From Klebsormidium nitens (lineage: Eukaryota > Streptophyta > Klebsormidiophyceae > Klebsormidiales > Klebsormidiaceae), in NCBI GenBank assembly GCA_000708835.1, contig DF237253.1, positions 38,883 to 102,882 on the forward strand: DNA of 64,000 nucleotides, given 5' to 3'. This document shows, piece by piece, positions 35,290 through 46,914 of the stretch; the first letter of the stretch is position 1; each line of letters starts with the position of its first letter. The notes under the pieces were generated by a model. That model made no database searches. It was not told where the DNA came from and saw only the letters and a list, made by a program, of their open reading frames with translations. A program made the position numbers and the translations under genes.

Positions 35290-35345
35290 TGACGCTGATC
35301 TGTTCCTCCATTATGCGCTCCTTTTACTGACGATAATTGCATGAA
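35290..35345 (-). repeat. Copy of the start of exon 35201-35084 of the ubiquitin-like gene
   Basis: On the minus strand, CGTTTTCCTGCAG then TTACTGTCACTAAAGGAGCG at the real exon is echoed by CGTTTTCATGCAATTATCG then TCAGTAAAAGGAGCG, about 130 bp upstream. The copy is degraded and its acceptor is lost. Confidence 0.65.
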
Positions 35346-37058
35346 AACGAGTGCACACTTTGCACCCTTCGCAAACCCGTGTAATGTGTGCCCAGTTCGA
35401 TATGGAATGTGGTAAGTCGCATTGTCCAGATACTCAATTGACCAACTTTCTGCAGACGTCTTCCCCTCTCTGATCGAATTCTGCCCTTTTTCTCTCGCTG
35501 CAGGGACCTACTCGTCAAAGGAAACCTGTGTCAGTGGCAGGGGCAAAATTTTCTGCAGCGCCTGAAGAGTGAGTATTCTCCCTCGACCAGATGGATGGAA
35601 TGTCAAATCACCTTCACAAATCTCACTTAAAGAAGGTCGCTACTCTGGTGACCTTGGTCCATTTTTCCTACAGTCCTCAATCTGCTTTACATGTGGAAAC
35701 AGAGCGGCCATGGGATCCCACATCAAAGAACATACCCGAAAGCAGGAATGGCAACACAAAGTTGACACAGTTTCAGAAGAGTGCTAGAAAGTGCAATTCA
35801 CTCACTGAAAGTATTTCCGGCACATCCACCTCCCGGGGCTTCGCTAAGCCCGGGCTCCGGATCAGGACCGTCGGCATCTTGGCGGTTTTCGTTCACACGT
35901 AGATGCTCTCTGCAAAGCATATTGTCCACCTCATGGGATCTTTCAACTTCAAACATTGGATCTTTCAAATGGTTTGAAAGATATCAACATATCAAGGTAG
36001 AAGGCTCACCAAACCTTTTGTGTTGTAGAGCAGTTAACAGGATTGCAGGGAAGCGTCGGGCAGCAAGATGCGTCTGCAGCACTCATGCAAGGTGGTGGTT
36101 GGAAGAAGAAGAACTGTCCTAAAAGATAGTTGTTTGTGAACGGTCCATCAGACGTTCACATAAACAATCAATGGGCATCTTTAAGTCCAGTGGCATCATT
36201 GTGAAGATTGTCATGCACAGATTGCCTCCCTGGCTCTTGATATACCCCTTCTGATGAGACACATTCTTGTGACATCTGTAGATTGGCTGGTCTCTTGTTG
36301 AACAACTGTAAGCAGGAGATACCTGAATGGCGCATATCATCAGCAAAATAGGCTGCTGGAGTACGCATAGGAAAACCAACCAGAATGCTGCTGGTCCTGA
36401 TGAGAATTGACTCACCAGAAGGATGTCGCACAGCTCTTTCACCAGATGTCATCCAATTGCAGCTTCCGGACGCGTACTCGAGCTCAGTCCGCCAAATTGT
36501 CTGCAATGCTGTCAAACCCTCCGACTCACTGTTGCAAGATCCTCGCCCACTCCTACTTTCTTGGATCAATTTGGAGCTCAGAAGCTGGCGCCACGCTTGC
36601 TGATCAGAATGTTGTCAAGAGCATTGCCATTGATCACATTGAAATTTCGAACAGAGAAAGCAAGAGACTGCAGTTGAAATTAGGGTTCCACTTTCCTGCC
36701 AAATCGCACACGAATTATGTATAGGTACATATCTTTGCAAAACAGTTTTTTCATCGACGGTTTAGATCTCACAGAGGTGAGATATGGAGGCGACAGTGCC
36801 GTTGATCTTGTTTCCCGTTTCCGGAGGTTCCAAGTGAACTTTTTCTGTCATGCAGCACATTTTACGATCTTCTCAACTCGTGGGCAGATGCTAGAACCAG
36901 GACTCAGGAGGTCGGAAAGGTTTTTTGGAGGAAGGGCGGTTGGAGGGCGCCCTCCTGTTGTCCAGAGACTGGTGCAGGGCTGGTAACCAGCGACGGATCT
37001 GTCTGGACATCGTCTTGGCTCTGCAATTCTCCCGAGAGTAGGCTGCAGCGCTTAAATC
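35346..37058. other. No assigned gene; possible upstream exons of the senescence-domain gene
   Basis: Short plus-strand open segments occur. For example 35513-35571, between a CTGCAG acceptor and a GTGAGT donor, reads GPTRQRKPVSVAGAKFSAAP. The segment near 36420-36600 reads SSSVRQIVCNAVKPSDSLLQ. I cannot join them by phase to a gene or recognise a domain. Confidence 0.3.
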
Positions 37059-37784
37059 ATGGCGGTTTCCACAGTTTACAGTGACGAGGGCGCATTCTTT
37101 GGTTCAGGGAAGAGGAGGTTTTTTGATAGGAGAACAACCCTGAACACCTTCCTTCCTCAATCAAATGTTTCGTGGTTGGGAGTTTCTCACGTTGGCCACT
37201 CCCGCGGCGAGGCTGAGATCTACATGTTTCAGGATGAAGGGTTAGAGGACCCAAGTAGTCGGGGGCCCCCTGGAGCCTTCCAAGGTTCCAGGGGGGGGTT
37301 CATGATCAGCGGGGATGCGAGCCTGGTCGAGGACAGTGAGGAAAGTGGCGCTCTGAGGGCTCAGCGCCTGGGTTTCGTGCACCACAGGCAGCCAGGCTAG
37401 GGATTCGCTCCCTTGGTGGGGGCTATCTCTTCACTGGGGGAGGATAATTGTGCCAACAATCATTCCTCGAACAGTTCCATTGCACAGGAGGCGAGCGGGG
37501 TTTGGAGGGGGTTCTGGCAGGGGTTGACCCGGCGCAAAGGGGCGGGGCGCAGTTTGAATGGCGCACAGGGCTCATGGCCTGCATCAGCGAAGATGTCAGC
37601 AGTCGCATCATCTTCATTGGCAAAGGCGGGGGTTGCGCATGAGATGAGGCTCTCAAAGGCAGGGCTGTCTGTGAGGAGGCTGCCTTTCAATGAGGGCAGG
37701 GTTAGGAGCGGAGTCTATCTCAATCCTCCCCAGGAGCATGGTTTGTCGGCTTCTGAGTCGGGGTTCTACATTAACCCAGGCTAG
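37059..37784 (+). other. Open frame with two in-frame TAG codons upstream of the senescence-domain exon
   Basis: From an ATG at 37059 one frame runs through to the senescence-domain exon, interrupted only by TAG at 37398-37400 and 37782-37784. It encodes Gly-, Ser- and Arg-rich sequence such as RGPPGAFQGSRGGFMISGD. It might be N-terminal coding sequence cut by unseen introns, a decayed part of the gene, or chance in G-rich DNA; the opposite strand is also fairly open. I do not call it coding. Confidence 0.3.
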
Positions 37785-37994
37785 GGCGAGGGCCCCATCC
37801 TCGAATGGGGTGGGGCGATTGGGGAGGATTTCAGGGGGAGAGAGAAGACCGTTAACAGGAAGGAGAGTCTGAGGGTCAGCGGTCAGGGTTTGGGATTGAG
37901 AAAGGAGTTTGGGGAGGTCAAGGGGAGGGTAGCAACTAGAGAAGGGAGAAGGAGCGTACGCATCCAGCTTGGTGTGGCCTCTCTAGATTTGTGC

Positions 37995-39925
37995 ATGACG
38001 GAGGATTGGTACAGGACACAGGACAGTGTACAGCAGGCATTGACTGGTCTTCAGAGTTTCATTAACCAGGGTAGGCAGGAGGTTAGCAAGAGCTTAAAGA
38101 GCCAGGAAGACATCGCAGTTACCGAGAGGCTAGCTAGCGCAATTACAGTAGGATCGATCTTTCTAGCCGACCAGATAGAAGCTGGCGGTCATGTTCTGAC
38201 GCAGAATATTAGCAAGAAGGGCGCGGTTTGGAGGGAGAGGAGCAGATTGAAGAAGGAGGTCAGGATTGCTCCTGCTCTTCTAGGGGGTGTGACCACGGCT
38301 GCAAATTGGAGTGGCAAGATTGAGGACGTTGCGGAAGGGTTCAAGGGTCACGTGCAAGGGGTGAAGAAGGCCGTGGCGGCAAACATTGGAAGAGTGGCTC
38401 AGGAGGTATGGATCTATACCCTGACGAGCTTTAGTGCTGTGGATGCGATGCGTCCTTTTTATTTCGGGATCGCTGCTTGCACAATTGGATGTTTAGACAC
38501 TGCCCTTGCGGTCCATGTTGATTTCAGTCATTGAAAGAGAACAAAGATCAGGTAGGTATGTTAAGCCTAACCCTAATTCTGCTTTTCTTGGTACTGAGGA
38601 GTTTGAGATGTGTTGCCTGATCTATACTTTCTTTTGAGCGTGTTTTGCTTGCTCTGATGGTTGCAACACTGACGATCGCGAGCGGGCTTCGATTTTGATT
38701 TGCTGAATTGTCGGGATTTGGCCTGTCGCACTTTGTTTTCACATTCTCAAGCTGTTAGTTCTGTTTCTTGCTTGTCAGTGCTCTGCATGAAGAGTGTCAA
38801 ACATGTGTTGTCCTTGCTGCGGTTTCCTCTCTCCTTTGAGTCCTTTGAACACCTACCTGAACGTTCCGGCCAGTTCTGAAGCAATTTAGCTTAGCAAGGC
38901 TCCCTTGTACATCTGTACAGCTCAATTCTGCATAAGCTACTCGTTCATCCAATGTCTGATTGCCTGTCTCTTGCTGTGCATCCAGACGGGCCACACAGAG
39001 AGGCTTCCTCGCGAGATCGTTGGTCTCGGCTCCATGACCGTCGCCTCTTTCGACGCCTTCGCGCGTGTGCGGGATGCGGCCGAAGATGCGGCTCGAGAGG
39101 TCCTGACTGAGGGCAGTACTGTGGCGTCTGACGTCGTCGCTCTCAGGTGAGTTGCAGGAAGTTCTCTCTATCCCCAGGATTGTAGTTTTTGCATGTGTCT
39201 GTTGAAGATGAGTGTTTGGCCTTGTCCCCTTATACCATTAGAGTCCTGCCTGCTTCGTTGTTGGAACGTGTGCGCTGACATTGAGGTTCCTGCAAAGTGC
39301 CAACGGTTGGTACATACGTTGCGGGCTCGTAATGCATTCCTCTGGGGCTGCAGCAGCGTTTCAAACATGTTCAGCTAGTTCTTTTGGTTTGGAAATTCGT
39401 GCAGAACTCACTCAAGTAGAACGAAAGAGTAAGAAGTTGTGAATTGCTTTTCGAATTGATGCCATGTTATGAGCACTGAAGTAGGAGGCCTTTTTTTGTA
39501 GTCTTTGCTTGTCAGTTATCAGAGTTTATGATCGTTATCTGCTGATCCTTATGAACATTTGTCGTTCAGACTTTCCCGGCTTATGACCAGCTTGTACTTC
39601 TTTCATGCAGCTCCGTGCATGCAGGTTCGACCTGTTACATGCACTTCCTTAACTTAAAAGGAGAAGCATCTTTGAATCGTTTTCGAATTCGACATGTCTT
39701 CTTTTCAGGTATGGCCAGCAGGCTGGCGCTCTGGCGAAGGAGTGCTTCGAAGGAGTGGGAAACATAGTGGATGCTGCGATTGCTGTTGATAATGTGATCT
39801 GGAAGCTACAGCCCGAGGTCTTCGCCATCTCCTTCACAAAGAAGACGATGAGGCACGTGGTTGGAAGCCATCTTGCTAGGATCTGTGCTGAAGAATACGA
39901 CTGCTTTGCTATTGGATCCACCTAG
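37995..39925 (+). CDS. Senescence/spartin-domain protein (ERD7-like)
   Basis: Exons, in phase: an open region to 38405 (first ATG considered 37995), 38986-39146 and 39709-39925 (TAG). From 37995 this gives 262 residues. The protein carries the plant senescence domain: LASAITVGSIFLADQIEAGG, HVQGVKKAVAANIGRVAQE, then GLGSMTVASFDAFARVRDAA and STVASDVVALRYGQQAG, and lastly a GNIVDAAIAVDNVIWKL segment. In land plants ERD7-type proteins are dehydration- or senescence-induced and associate with membrane lipids; spartin is the animal relative. Most ERD7 proteins carry 150-250 further N-terminal residues. None is recognisable here, so the true start is probably upstream and this start is only the simplest choice. 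The frame is open back to 37785. Confidence 0.75.
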
Positions 39926-41451
39926 TGTAGACAATACCACACTGTAGTTGCATCAAAAGTGTAGTTGCATTAGTTCAAGTTGAAAGTCTAGGTTTACTTT
40001 CGAGTATGTTCGTCGATAGGAGTGCGTTTGTAGCTAGTCAGTAGAGAGCGAGAGAATTTGGAACACCTTGGAGATTCTTCAGTTGGCCCAAGTTTACCGT
40101 ACTAAGAACGACACGTATGGCACGTGACAAGCCTGGGAGATTGGCGCAATGCTTTTACTAAGATTTCTCTATGTTATGGATCTCGTTTGAGCATGATCAA
40201 CTCAAATATCTAGTAGGTTTGCTTGTTCTCAAGAAACGTGTTCCATCTTTGGTGATGTTGGAAGCTTCATGCAAGGCGGGGCGGTGGCCCCAGCTGTCAA
40301 TCGACTGTCCGTAACCGCAGTAGGCTCATGACTGGTACTATGCCTTGAGTAGCTAGGCGGCAATTTAGGATGTGCGTTCTCAAGCCGCTGAGCGTTTTTA
40401 GGTACATGTATAGCCACTCGCTCAGCCGGGCGGGCAGCTACATATGGCCAGCAGCTAATTCTTCGAGTGCCGGACCTTGGCCGGTCACTCAGTGCTCTGC
40501 ATTGAGTGCTGCATGCTTTGGTAACATAATACCGTCCATGAGTCCGTGGCCGGAAGCCCGGCCGCCTAGGCTAGTGCAAACAAACTAAGACAGCCGCGCC
40601 GACGTACATGCATATGCTCATGCAAACTAGTTTGATACTTGTCTCAGGACCGCATGTATATATACGGCATGGCATCATTGACCCCTATCTAAACACGAGC
40701 TACTAGGCTAGTCGTTTGCGTGTAAACGGATACTATACAAGTCACTCGATCAAGCGCCATGTCACTGCATATACGTCCCGGAGTTCAATCTTCGAAGCTT
40801 GCATCAACATTTCAAAAACTACTCGTCATGAGTTACTGGTGACTTGCCCAGCTTTGTCACTGGGCGCGCCATAATAGGGCACGCGCCGGGCACCCAAGCA
40901 TGCGCATGCAGTCCGGCGTCGGAGCCATCTGATGTAGAGACAACTTTGTGCGGCAAATAGATGGCTGCACTCGACCATGCACGCAGCATGGGCCCGGCTG
41001 CGCTGAGTCTTGCCTTTGGTGCACGGCCGCCGATTGCATGTAGGAGTAATGATTCGATCAGCCTCACACTCGATTCAAACGGTGGATCCAACGATGTTCA
41101 ATTGACTAGAAATGAGGCATGAGACGCTGATTATGAATGCCCATCCAAGTGGGGCAGGCTCACTCGTTTCCATCCAAGTGGGGTAAACTCACTCGTTTAT
41201 GTCGGGTGCTTCCTTCCATGATGAGGGAAAACGCACACGCGCCACCGAGTTGCTCGTGTACCGATTAGGCACATGCTTTCCACCAGCGCTGAACCGAGTT
41301 ATGACAATGGCTTTTCTAATCGATGCATATGAAATGTTTGTCGGTGCATGCGAGTCGCGGTACTGTTCAAGCCGGCAGAGGTACATTCAGGTCAACTGTC
41401 TCCACCGAAACGGCAAATGTCAAAGAAACGGGCAGTCTCAATGCCACCCGC
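39926..41451. other. Intergenic region, no gene recognised
   Basis: This lies between the stop of the senescence-domain gene (+) and the stop of the J-protein gene (-). It includes a TGCATG/GCGC-rich patch at about 40250-41080 like those at 30.5 and 58.6-59.5 kb, and a 29-bp tandem duplication at 41141-41198. I see no domain-bearing frame. Confidence 0.4.
41141..41198. repeat. 29-bp tandem duplication
   Basis: The unit CCATCCAAGTGGGG followed by a variable GCAGG or TAAAC and then CTCACTCGTTT occurs twice in a row. It lies about 260 bp beyond the stop codon of the J-protein gene. Confidence 0.85.
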
Positions 41452-44400
41452 TCAAGCCAACCCACCGTCGTCCACCCTCATCCGTCGCAACCTCTGCAGC
41501 AACTCCTCCGCCGTGCTTAGACTACTCGTACCACTAGTTATTTCCGCTTTTCGACTTTGATGCACAGCACCATAACCCTCCATCTTCATAGTCGCGGCGC
41601 TTGTAACCCCAAACGAGAGCCCAACTTTTTTGCTGTTGGCGGCACCCAATCCGTCTTCCTTCAACCGCCGCAGAGTGGACATGAGCTGCTCGTGAGCGGA
41701 CGGAGGACCCGCAGCTGCGTTCGGACGGTCCGAAGCGGACCGGACGAACGACTCCGGTCGGACAAACGGACTGCCTGACCGATGATGTTGAAAGAGACTA
41801 TAAACCTGCGGAGTGGTCGCGGAAAGGAGGTCGTTGTTCCAGATATGAACATCTTTTGAGAGCCACAGCCTGTGATTTTGCACGCGATTGGATGGTTCCT
41901 CAGCGGTGATGCTTCCTCGCTTTCCATTGACCTCCAATTACTTGAGGATTTCGAGCTGGGCTACGCAACCCGCTCGCTTGCGGCGTCTATCACAACAGAC
42001 ACAACGAATTTTTACGTGCTTACGGGCGGCATAGCCATCTTGCCAGACGCTACCCGACAAGAGAGAAACGAGTGAAACGTACGACTGAGGTTGATTAACT
42101 CCGTCGAAAACCAGCAGAGTCGGCTCAAGAGCGGACGAACCGTCTGCCCCATCTGCACTCGGAACCTGACACACCTTCACTTTTTCCGACCAGCATAGCC
42201 GACCTCTGACAGACTTGCCCTGATTTAATCTCAAAGGCTCAACCTTTCAAATTCTTAACAAAAGAATCTGGCGCCTCTGCGCCATGATCATCTGGCCAGA
42301 CCAAGTTAACCCTCTGCCGAGCTCTGAGGGTGGTATACACGGACTTTTCTCCAAGCACGACGGCCAGCAAATCGCACTTCAGTCGCCTTAGCGAGAGGCA
42401 ACCCCGACTCGTCTGATACCAACGCTATCGAAACGGCTCCAGCAGTTGTTCTCAGGTGAAAACGGAAGGAAAATGTGTTTACACTGCCTTAACGGCAGCC
42501 CTTTCTCCTCGACTCTATCTGGATCGTGGACTTCGGATCTGAAAGGAAGACTCCGAAAGAGAGAGCTTTGAGAAGGTGAAAGCCTCCATATCTCTCGACG
42601 GGGTCTTACCCGTCCCTGTGCGTCCGCCACGTTCTCCTTCTCTACAGTCCGCCGGTACTCGCTGCCAAACAGTGGCCCCGGAAGATCATTCGCGCGAGCC
42701 TTGTCACCCTCGCATCCCGTCTTCCGCCCCTCAAAGCGCGCCCTCGACCCCTCCTGGCTTCCATACGTCTCCTGACTCCGGTTCGTATCCCGCCGTTGCC
42801 TTAGCACGCCCCCATTCACCGCTTTCCCGAGGGGCCCCTCGTCTGCCTGTTTTGCAAACATCTCGTTCAGCGCCCGTTCCTTTTCCAGCATGTCTCGGAC
42901 GCCCGACATCGCGTCCGAAGGGGGATCTTCCGTCCGAAACGGTCCTTTAGATCCCAAACTTTCTGTACGAGTGAGACCTGGGTCGTGTCCCGCTGCTTTC
43001 TTCTGGTTGCCAGCGAATCCGCCCGTAAGCGGCACTTTGCGGCCGAACCCTCCGCTCACCGGTCTGCTAACCTCCGGCCCTCGGGACGTCTTTCCGTCCC
43101 TTTCCGATGTCATCCCCGTCCCCTCTGACGTCATCCCCGCCCCCTCTGACGTCAGCCCTGCCCCCAGGTTGGACGCCAACTCTCCATCTACTGCAAACCT
43201 CCCAACAAGCGGAGCTTTCCGCGCAGGTCTCTCCCTATCAATTACGCTTTTTGACCTTTCCCAACTGTGCACACCCCCTTTGAGATTCCCGCTTGACTCA
43301 GCCTGGTGGTGCCCAGTAACACCGCTGCTGGAGTGCGGTGCGTCAGAGGCAAAGAGCGGGTTGGTCGCAACCCAAGGGCCCCGGTTGAGATTAGGTTTGA
43401 ACAGGGGTGGGTGCTGAGGAGCGGCTGATTCTTTGCGGGTGGAGGAAGCGGCATCGAAGCTGCGGAGATTGTCGTCCCATGCTTGCTTTCGGACCTGCAA
43501 ATCAAGATCGACTTGATTCCGATTACGTTTCTCGGACACACCTGAGGAGGAGTCTGGCAACGAAAGTAACTCCAGTCTCTCGACTGCAATATATGACCAA
43601 AATGAGCAAGGTCAGAATCCTAAGAATCTAGTTTTGGAAGGCAACAAGAGTCCAAGCACTAAAAGTCTCTGGATTGTTGAGACGACACTTGCAGGTTGAC
43701 ATGCAAAGGCTCGGTCCCCCAAGAATAAATATTCATTAAAAATGGAAAGCACTTGAAAGATAGTCCCCAAACGAGATCCTAAGCAATCAGACAACTAGCA
43801 TCAGACCTTCTGTATACAAAGAATCTCAATTCAAGCGACTCAAAAACTACGCTTGGACACGGTACATCTGAACATTGGACATTTGAAAGTTTGACAAAAA
43901 CACGTTGATGCATACCTGGGCCTTAGCCTTTGACTTGTCCAGCTGCCGCAGCCACCGCTCCCTCTTCTCGTGCCACGACTCCTCACTTTCCGTCGCAACC
44001 CTTCCGCCGCCATACCCCCTCCGCTGCTGAAATGCAGGGTCCGACATCCGCACACCCCCCCCAAACTCCCCTGCAGAGACACCCCCCCCTACAGGAACGT
44101 CCCTCCTAAAAGCACTGCGCTCCCCCTCTCGCACAACCCTTGCGTGCGGCAATGCGTTGACCGACTGCCGGAGCTTCTCCTCGAACTCAGCACTCTTCCG
44201 GAGGATGCAATCGATGCAGGGCGCGGCGAGGAGCGCCCGTTGTTTGTTGAACATGGCCCGCCGGACGGGGTCGGACAGAGCAGCGTATGCTTCGGACACC
44301 CATTTGAACGCCTCTCCCGCACGAGCGCTGCTGTTCTTGTCGGGATGACAGTGTAGGGCTGCAGCGAGGTGACCTCATGCTTAGGTAGCAGTTCTCTTGT

Positions 44401-45601
44401 TGGACAGCTTGGTAGAGGGACGAAATCTCCTCAAATGACTACTTGCTGGTACGTTTGAATCATTGCCACAGCCAAAATGTGTATGTGTATAAGCAGTTGA
44501 TGGGGCAAGTTATGGAGCTTTCTGCAGGGCTGCCAAATCACAGGGCATGGCGTGCTTGACCAGAAGTTCCAACCGCTGTGTTGGGCCCCGTTCCTTGTTT
44601 TGAAAAAACCAGTTCTTTGGAACAGTACTCTGACCAGACTGGAAGGTTGGCAGAAAAGCTACGTGTGGGCGATCGGAGTCAGGCACAAATGTTATCAAAA
44701 CGAGTTACAGGGTCTGGCAAGCAACCAAGTGTGCATTGCAAGTTATCCTTGTAAATAGAGAGTTTGCCATTCATTAGATCAAGGGTTTCTTCAGGGCTTG
44801 TGAGAAGGGGCAATTGCGCTCAGCTAGCGCAGAGATTCAGGTTTTGGTTTTTGGTGAACCGCTAGCTCAGGCTGCAAAATTGGAGAAGGAGCTTGCTTTC
44901 TTTGCCTCTAAGTAGTGCCGCACTCGATTCTTCATGGCTGGATATTGCATGCAAGGGGCACTCAAGATCAGCAATCAGCAGGCAGCAACTTAAGCAGTTC
45001 CGAACCGACAATCAAGTACTCTCGTTGAAGCATGATCTGCGCCTCATGAGATGCATCTCAGTTAACACATCCATCAATCTCTGTATTGCTGTAAGCACAC
45101 TTGAGGAAGCAGGAATTGCTGATATGCGGTATTGACAAAAGGTATCAAGCAACTAAGCCAAAAAGTTGCTTTCACGAGTTAAGCAAAGATGCATCAGCTC
45201 TGAACTAATCTGCAACGCCGGCCACTTGTTACGAAGGACACCCCACTAACTTCAGAAGCAGAGCCACGCCCTCCGTACTTACCATACTGCCTGAACTTCC
45301 TCTTGATAGCTGCATCGTCCCCTTCCGGATCCACTCTCAGTACCGCATACCAATCACACGCCAAATCGTTCTGCACGCCTTGTGTACACTCGCAACCACG
45401 CTTTACCCCCACCTTAACCGCGCTCATAACCTTGGCAACCGCCAGAGCCTCTCGCGCCCCTTTCGTGTCTGGGAAGCGGTTGTCAACTTCCTGCAGGATG
45501 GCCAGAGCTGCTTGCACTTGCCCCGCCGCCATTTGCACCTCTGCTTTGATCAAAAGGGCATGGGCCTCCTCTTGGGCATCTGGCTCACTTGAAGCTGCCA
45601 T
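41452..45601 (-). CDS. DnaJ (J-domain) co-chaperone-like protein with a long unknown C-terminus
   Basis: The start codon ATG is at 45601-45599. Exons: 45601-45283, 44358-43916, 43494-42610, 42165-42083 and 41869-41452; all phases agree (2,148 nt, 715 residues). Residues 1-60 form a helical, TPR-like segment (EEAHALLIKAEVQMAAGQVQ). The J domain follows at about 85-150: DWYAVLRVDPEGDDAAIKRK, split by intron 1, then ALHCHPDKNSSARAGEAFKW and SEAYAALSDPVRRA. The HPD tripeptide that stimulates Hsp70 is intact. There is no G/F region, zinc finger or DUF3444. About 550 charged, low-complexity residues follow, with repeated TSEG and GxFA motifs, ending in TAEELLQRLRRMRVDDGGLA. Plants have many J proteins with this N-terminal arrangement. 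The client is unknown. The last two introns are the least certain. Confidence 0.85.
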
Positions 45602-46914
45602 ACTTGATCTGGCACGTCACCAGAGGTCAAAGGCCCTTTTGAAGACTGAGCAGTTGAGTGTGGAAGTGACTGTTTGACAAAGTTGGAAGTGCCCCTAGAG
45701 TGGAGGTTCGAAAAGAAGTGGATCTAATCAGGCCCCTCAGCGGTGTGGCTTGACAAACCAGAGCTGCAAACTAAACATGCAAGCCGGTACCATCATTGAC
45801 CGCAGAACTCTCAAAGAGAGCGCTGATCGACTTTTCCTGGGCAAAACACGGCTCAACCTCAGAGCTCCAAGCTCTCAATTATGGATGTTGGAATAGCTCG
45901 CCTACTTTTCAATAACAACCCTGTCCCAGATTTCGAGCTGATCAGTCCGGGCAAGGCGGCTTGAACACTGGCATGATTGTCTCAGGATCTGTACAGTTTC
46001 AGCCTTCCTGAGAACGCTCCCTCCTTTCTGACAGACTACAGCTCACAGCACGATTGGTGCTAGCGAATCAACCTGAGCAGGGGCATACGATCCGGAGCTC
46101 GAGATGATGAGCAAGGATCAAACCAGCAGTCCAGTGCATGGCGCTGCGCGCAACACATGGTCCAAACAGAAGCTCTTCTTGTCCTCTTCTTGTCCCCACT
46201 GACCCCAGCTTGTCACACACAGAAGTTTTTGAGTCACGATGCTCGGATGCTCCCTTTCTGAGTCTCTTTGCCCGCCAGGCCACCGCGCGCCTATTCAAAT
46301 TCAAGTGGATCCAACGTGGCAGCAGTGGCATGCTTTCAACCGTCGATGGTGCCAGTCTGGCTCACTCAAACCACCCGATAAAGAGAAGGTTTCCCGCCAG
46401 CTGGGAGCTGTGTTCGCAGCAGACTCGAACGCGTCACCAGAATCTTTCAAAATTCGAGTGCAGCAGCCCTTCGTAAGCAGGGGGCGCAGGCGGGCGCAGA
46501 GCTGAGAGCATTGATTGAACTGTGGAAGAAGGAGCCTCTCAAGCGGGGCGAACAATTGACCTGCAAGGGATTTGTTCCCTACCGTATGTCTTGGAAGTGA
46601 CAGTGCTGCTTCTGGAGGGATTTGACCTCCTCTATGCAAACAACGCAATGCTGCGATCCGAGGGTCCCAAGCTGAGCTCGAAACCTAACCACAACCCCTC
46701 TTCTAGGAATGGTCAATCTGTGGGGACTCAGGAAATACGTTCAAGGTTCGTACGTTTGGTAACACAGAGGCCCCTCGTCTGGTGCCAAAGCAAGAATGCA
46801 CGTTTGAGCTTTTCAAAAGCCTGCCATCAAGCTGGACACTGCCCCTCATTGAGAAGTACAGATCCGGCGCAGTCATTTGATTCAGCATTACTAGGTGTTT
46901 CAAAGCTGAGGCCC
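45602..46914. other. Intergenic region between the J-protein and GST genes
   Basis: The two genes diverge from here, so both promoters should lie within it. An open plus-strand segment near 46239-46480 (QQWHAFNRRWCQSGSLK, then SRQLGAVFAADSNASPESF) ends at a GTAAGC and looks somewhat like coding sequence. It may be a 5' exon of the GST gene, for example one for a transit peptide, but I could not join it by phase. Confidence 0.3.

Noticed and set aside
37423-37690. Minus-strand frames antisense to the region upstream of the senescence exon
   Set aside because: Several frames are open on both strands because the DNA is G-rich on the plus strand. No motif favours the minus strand.
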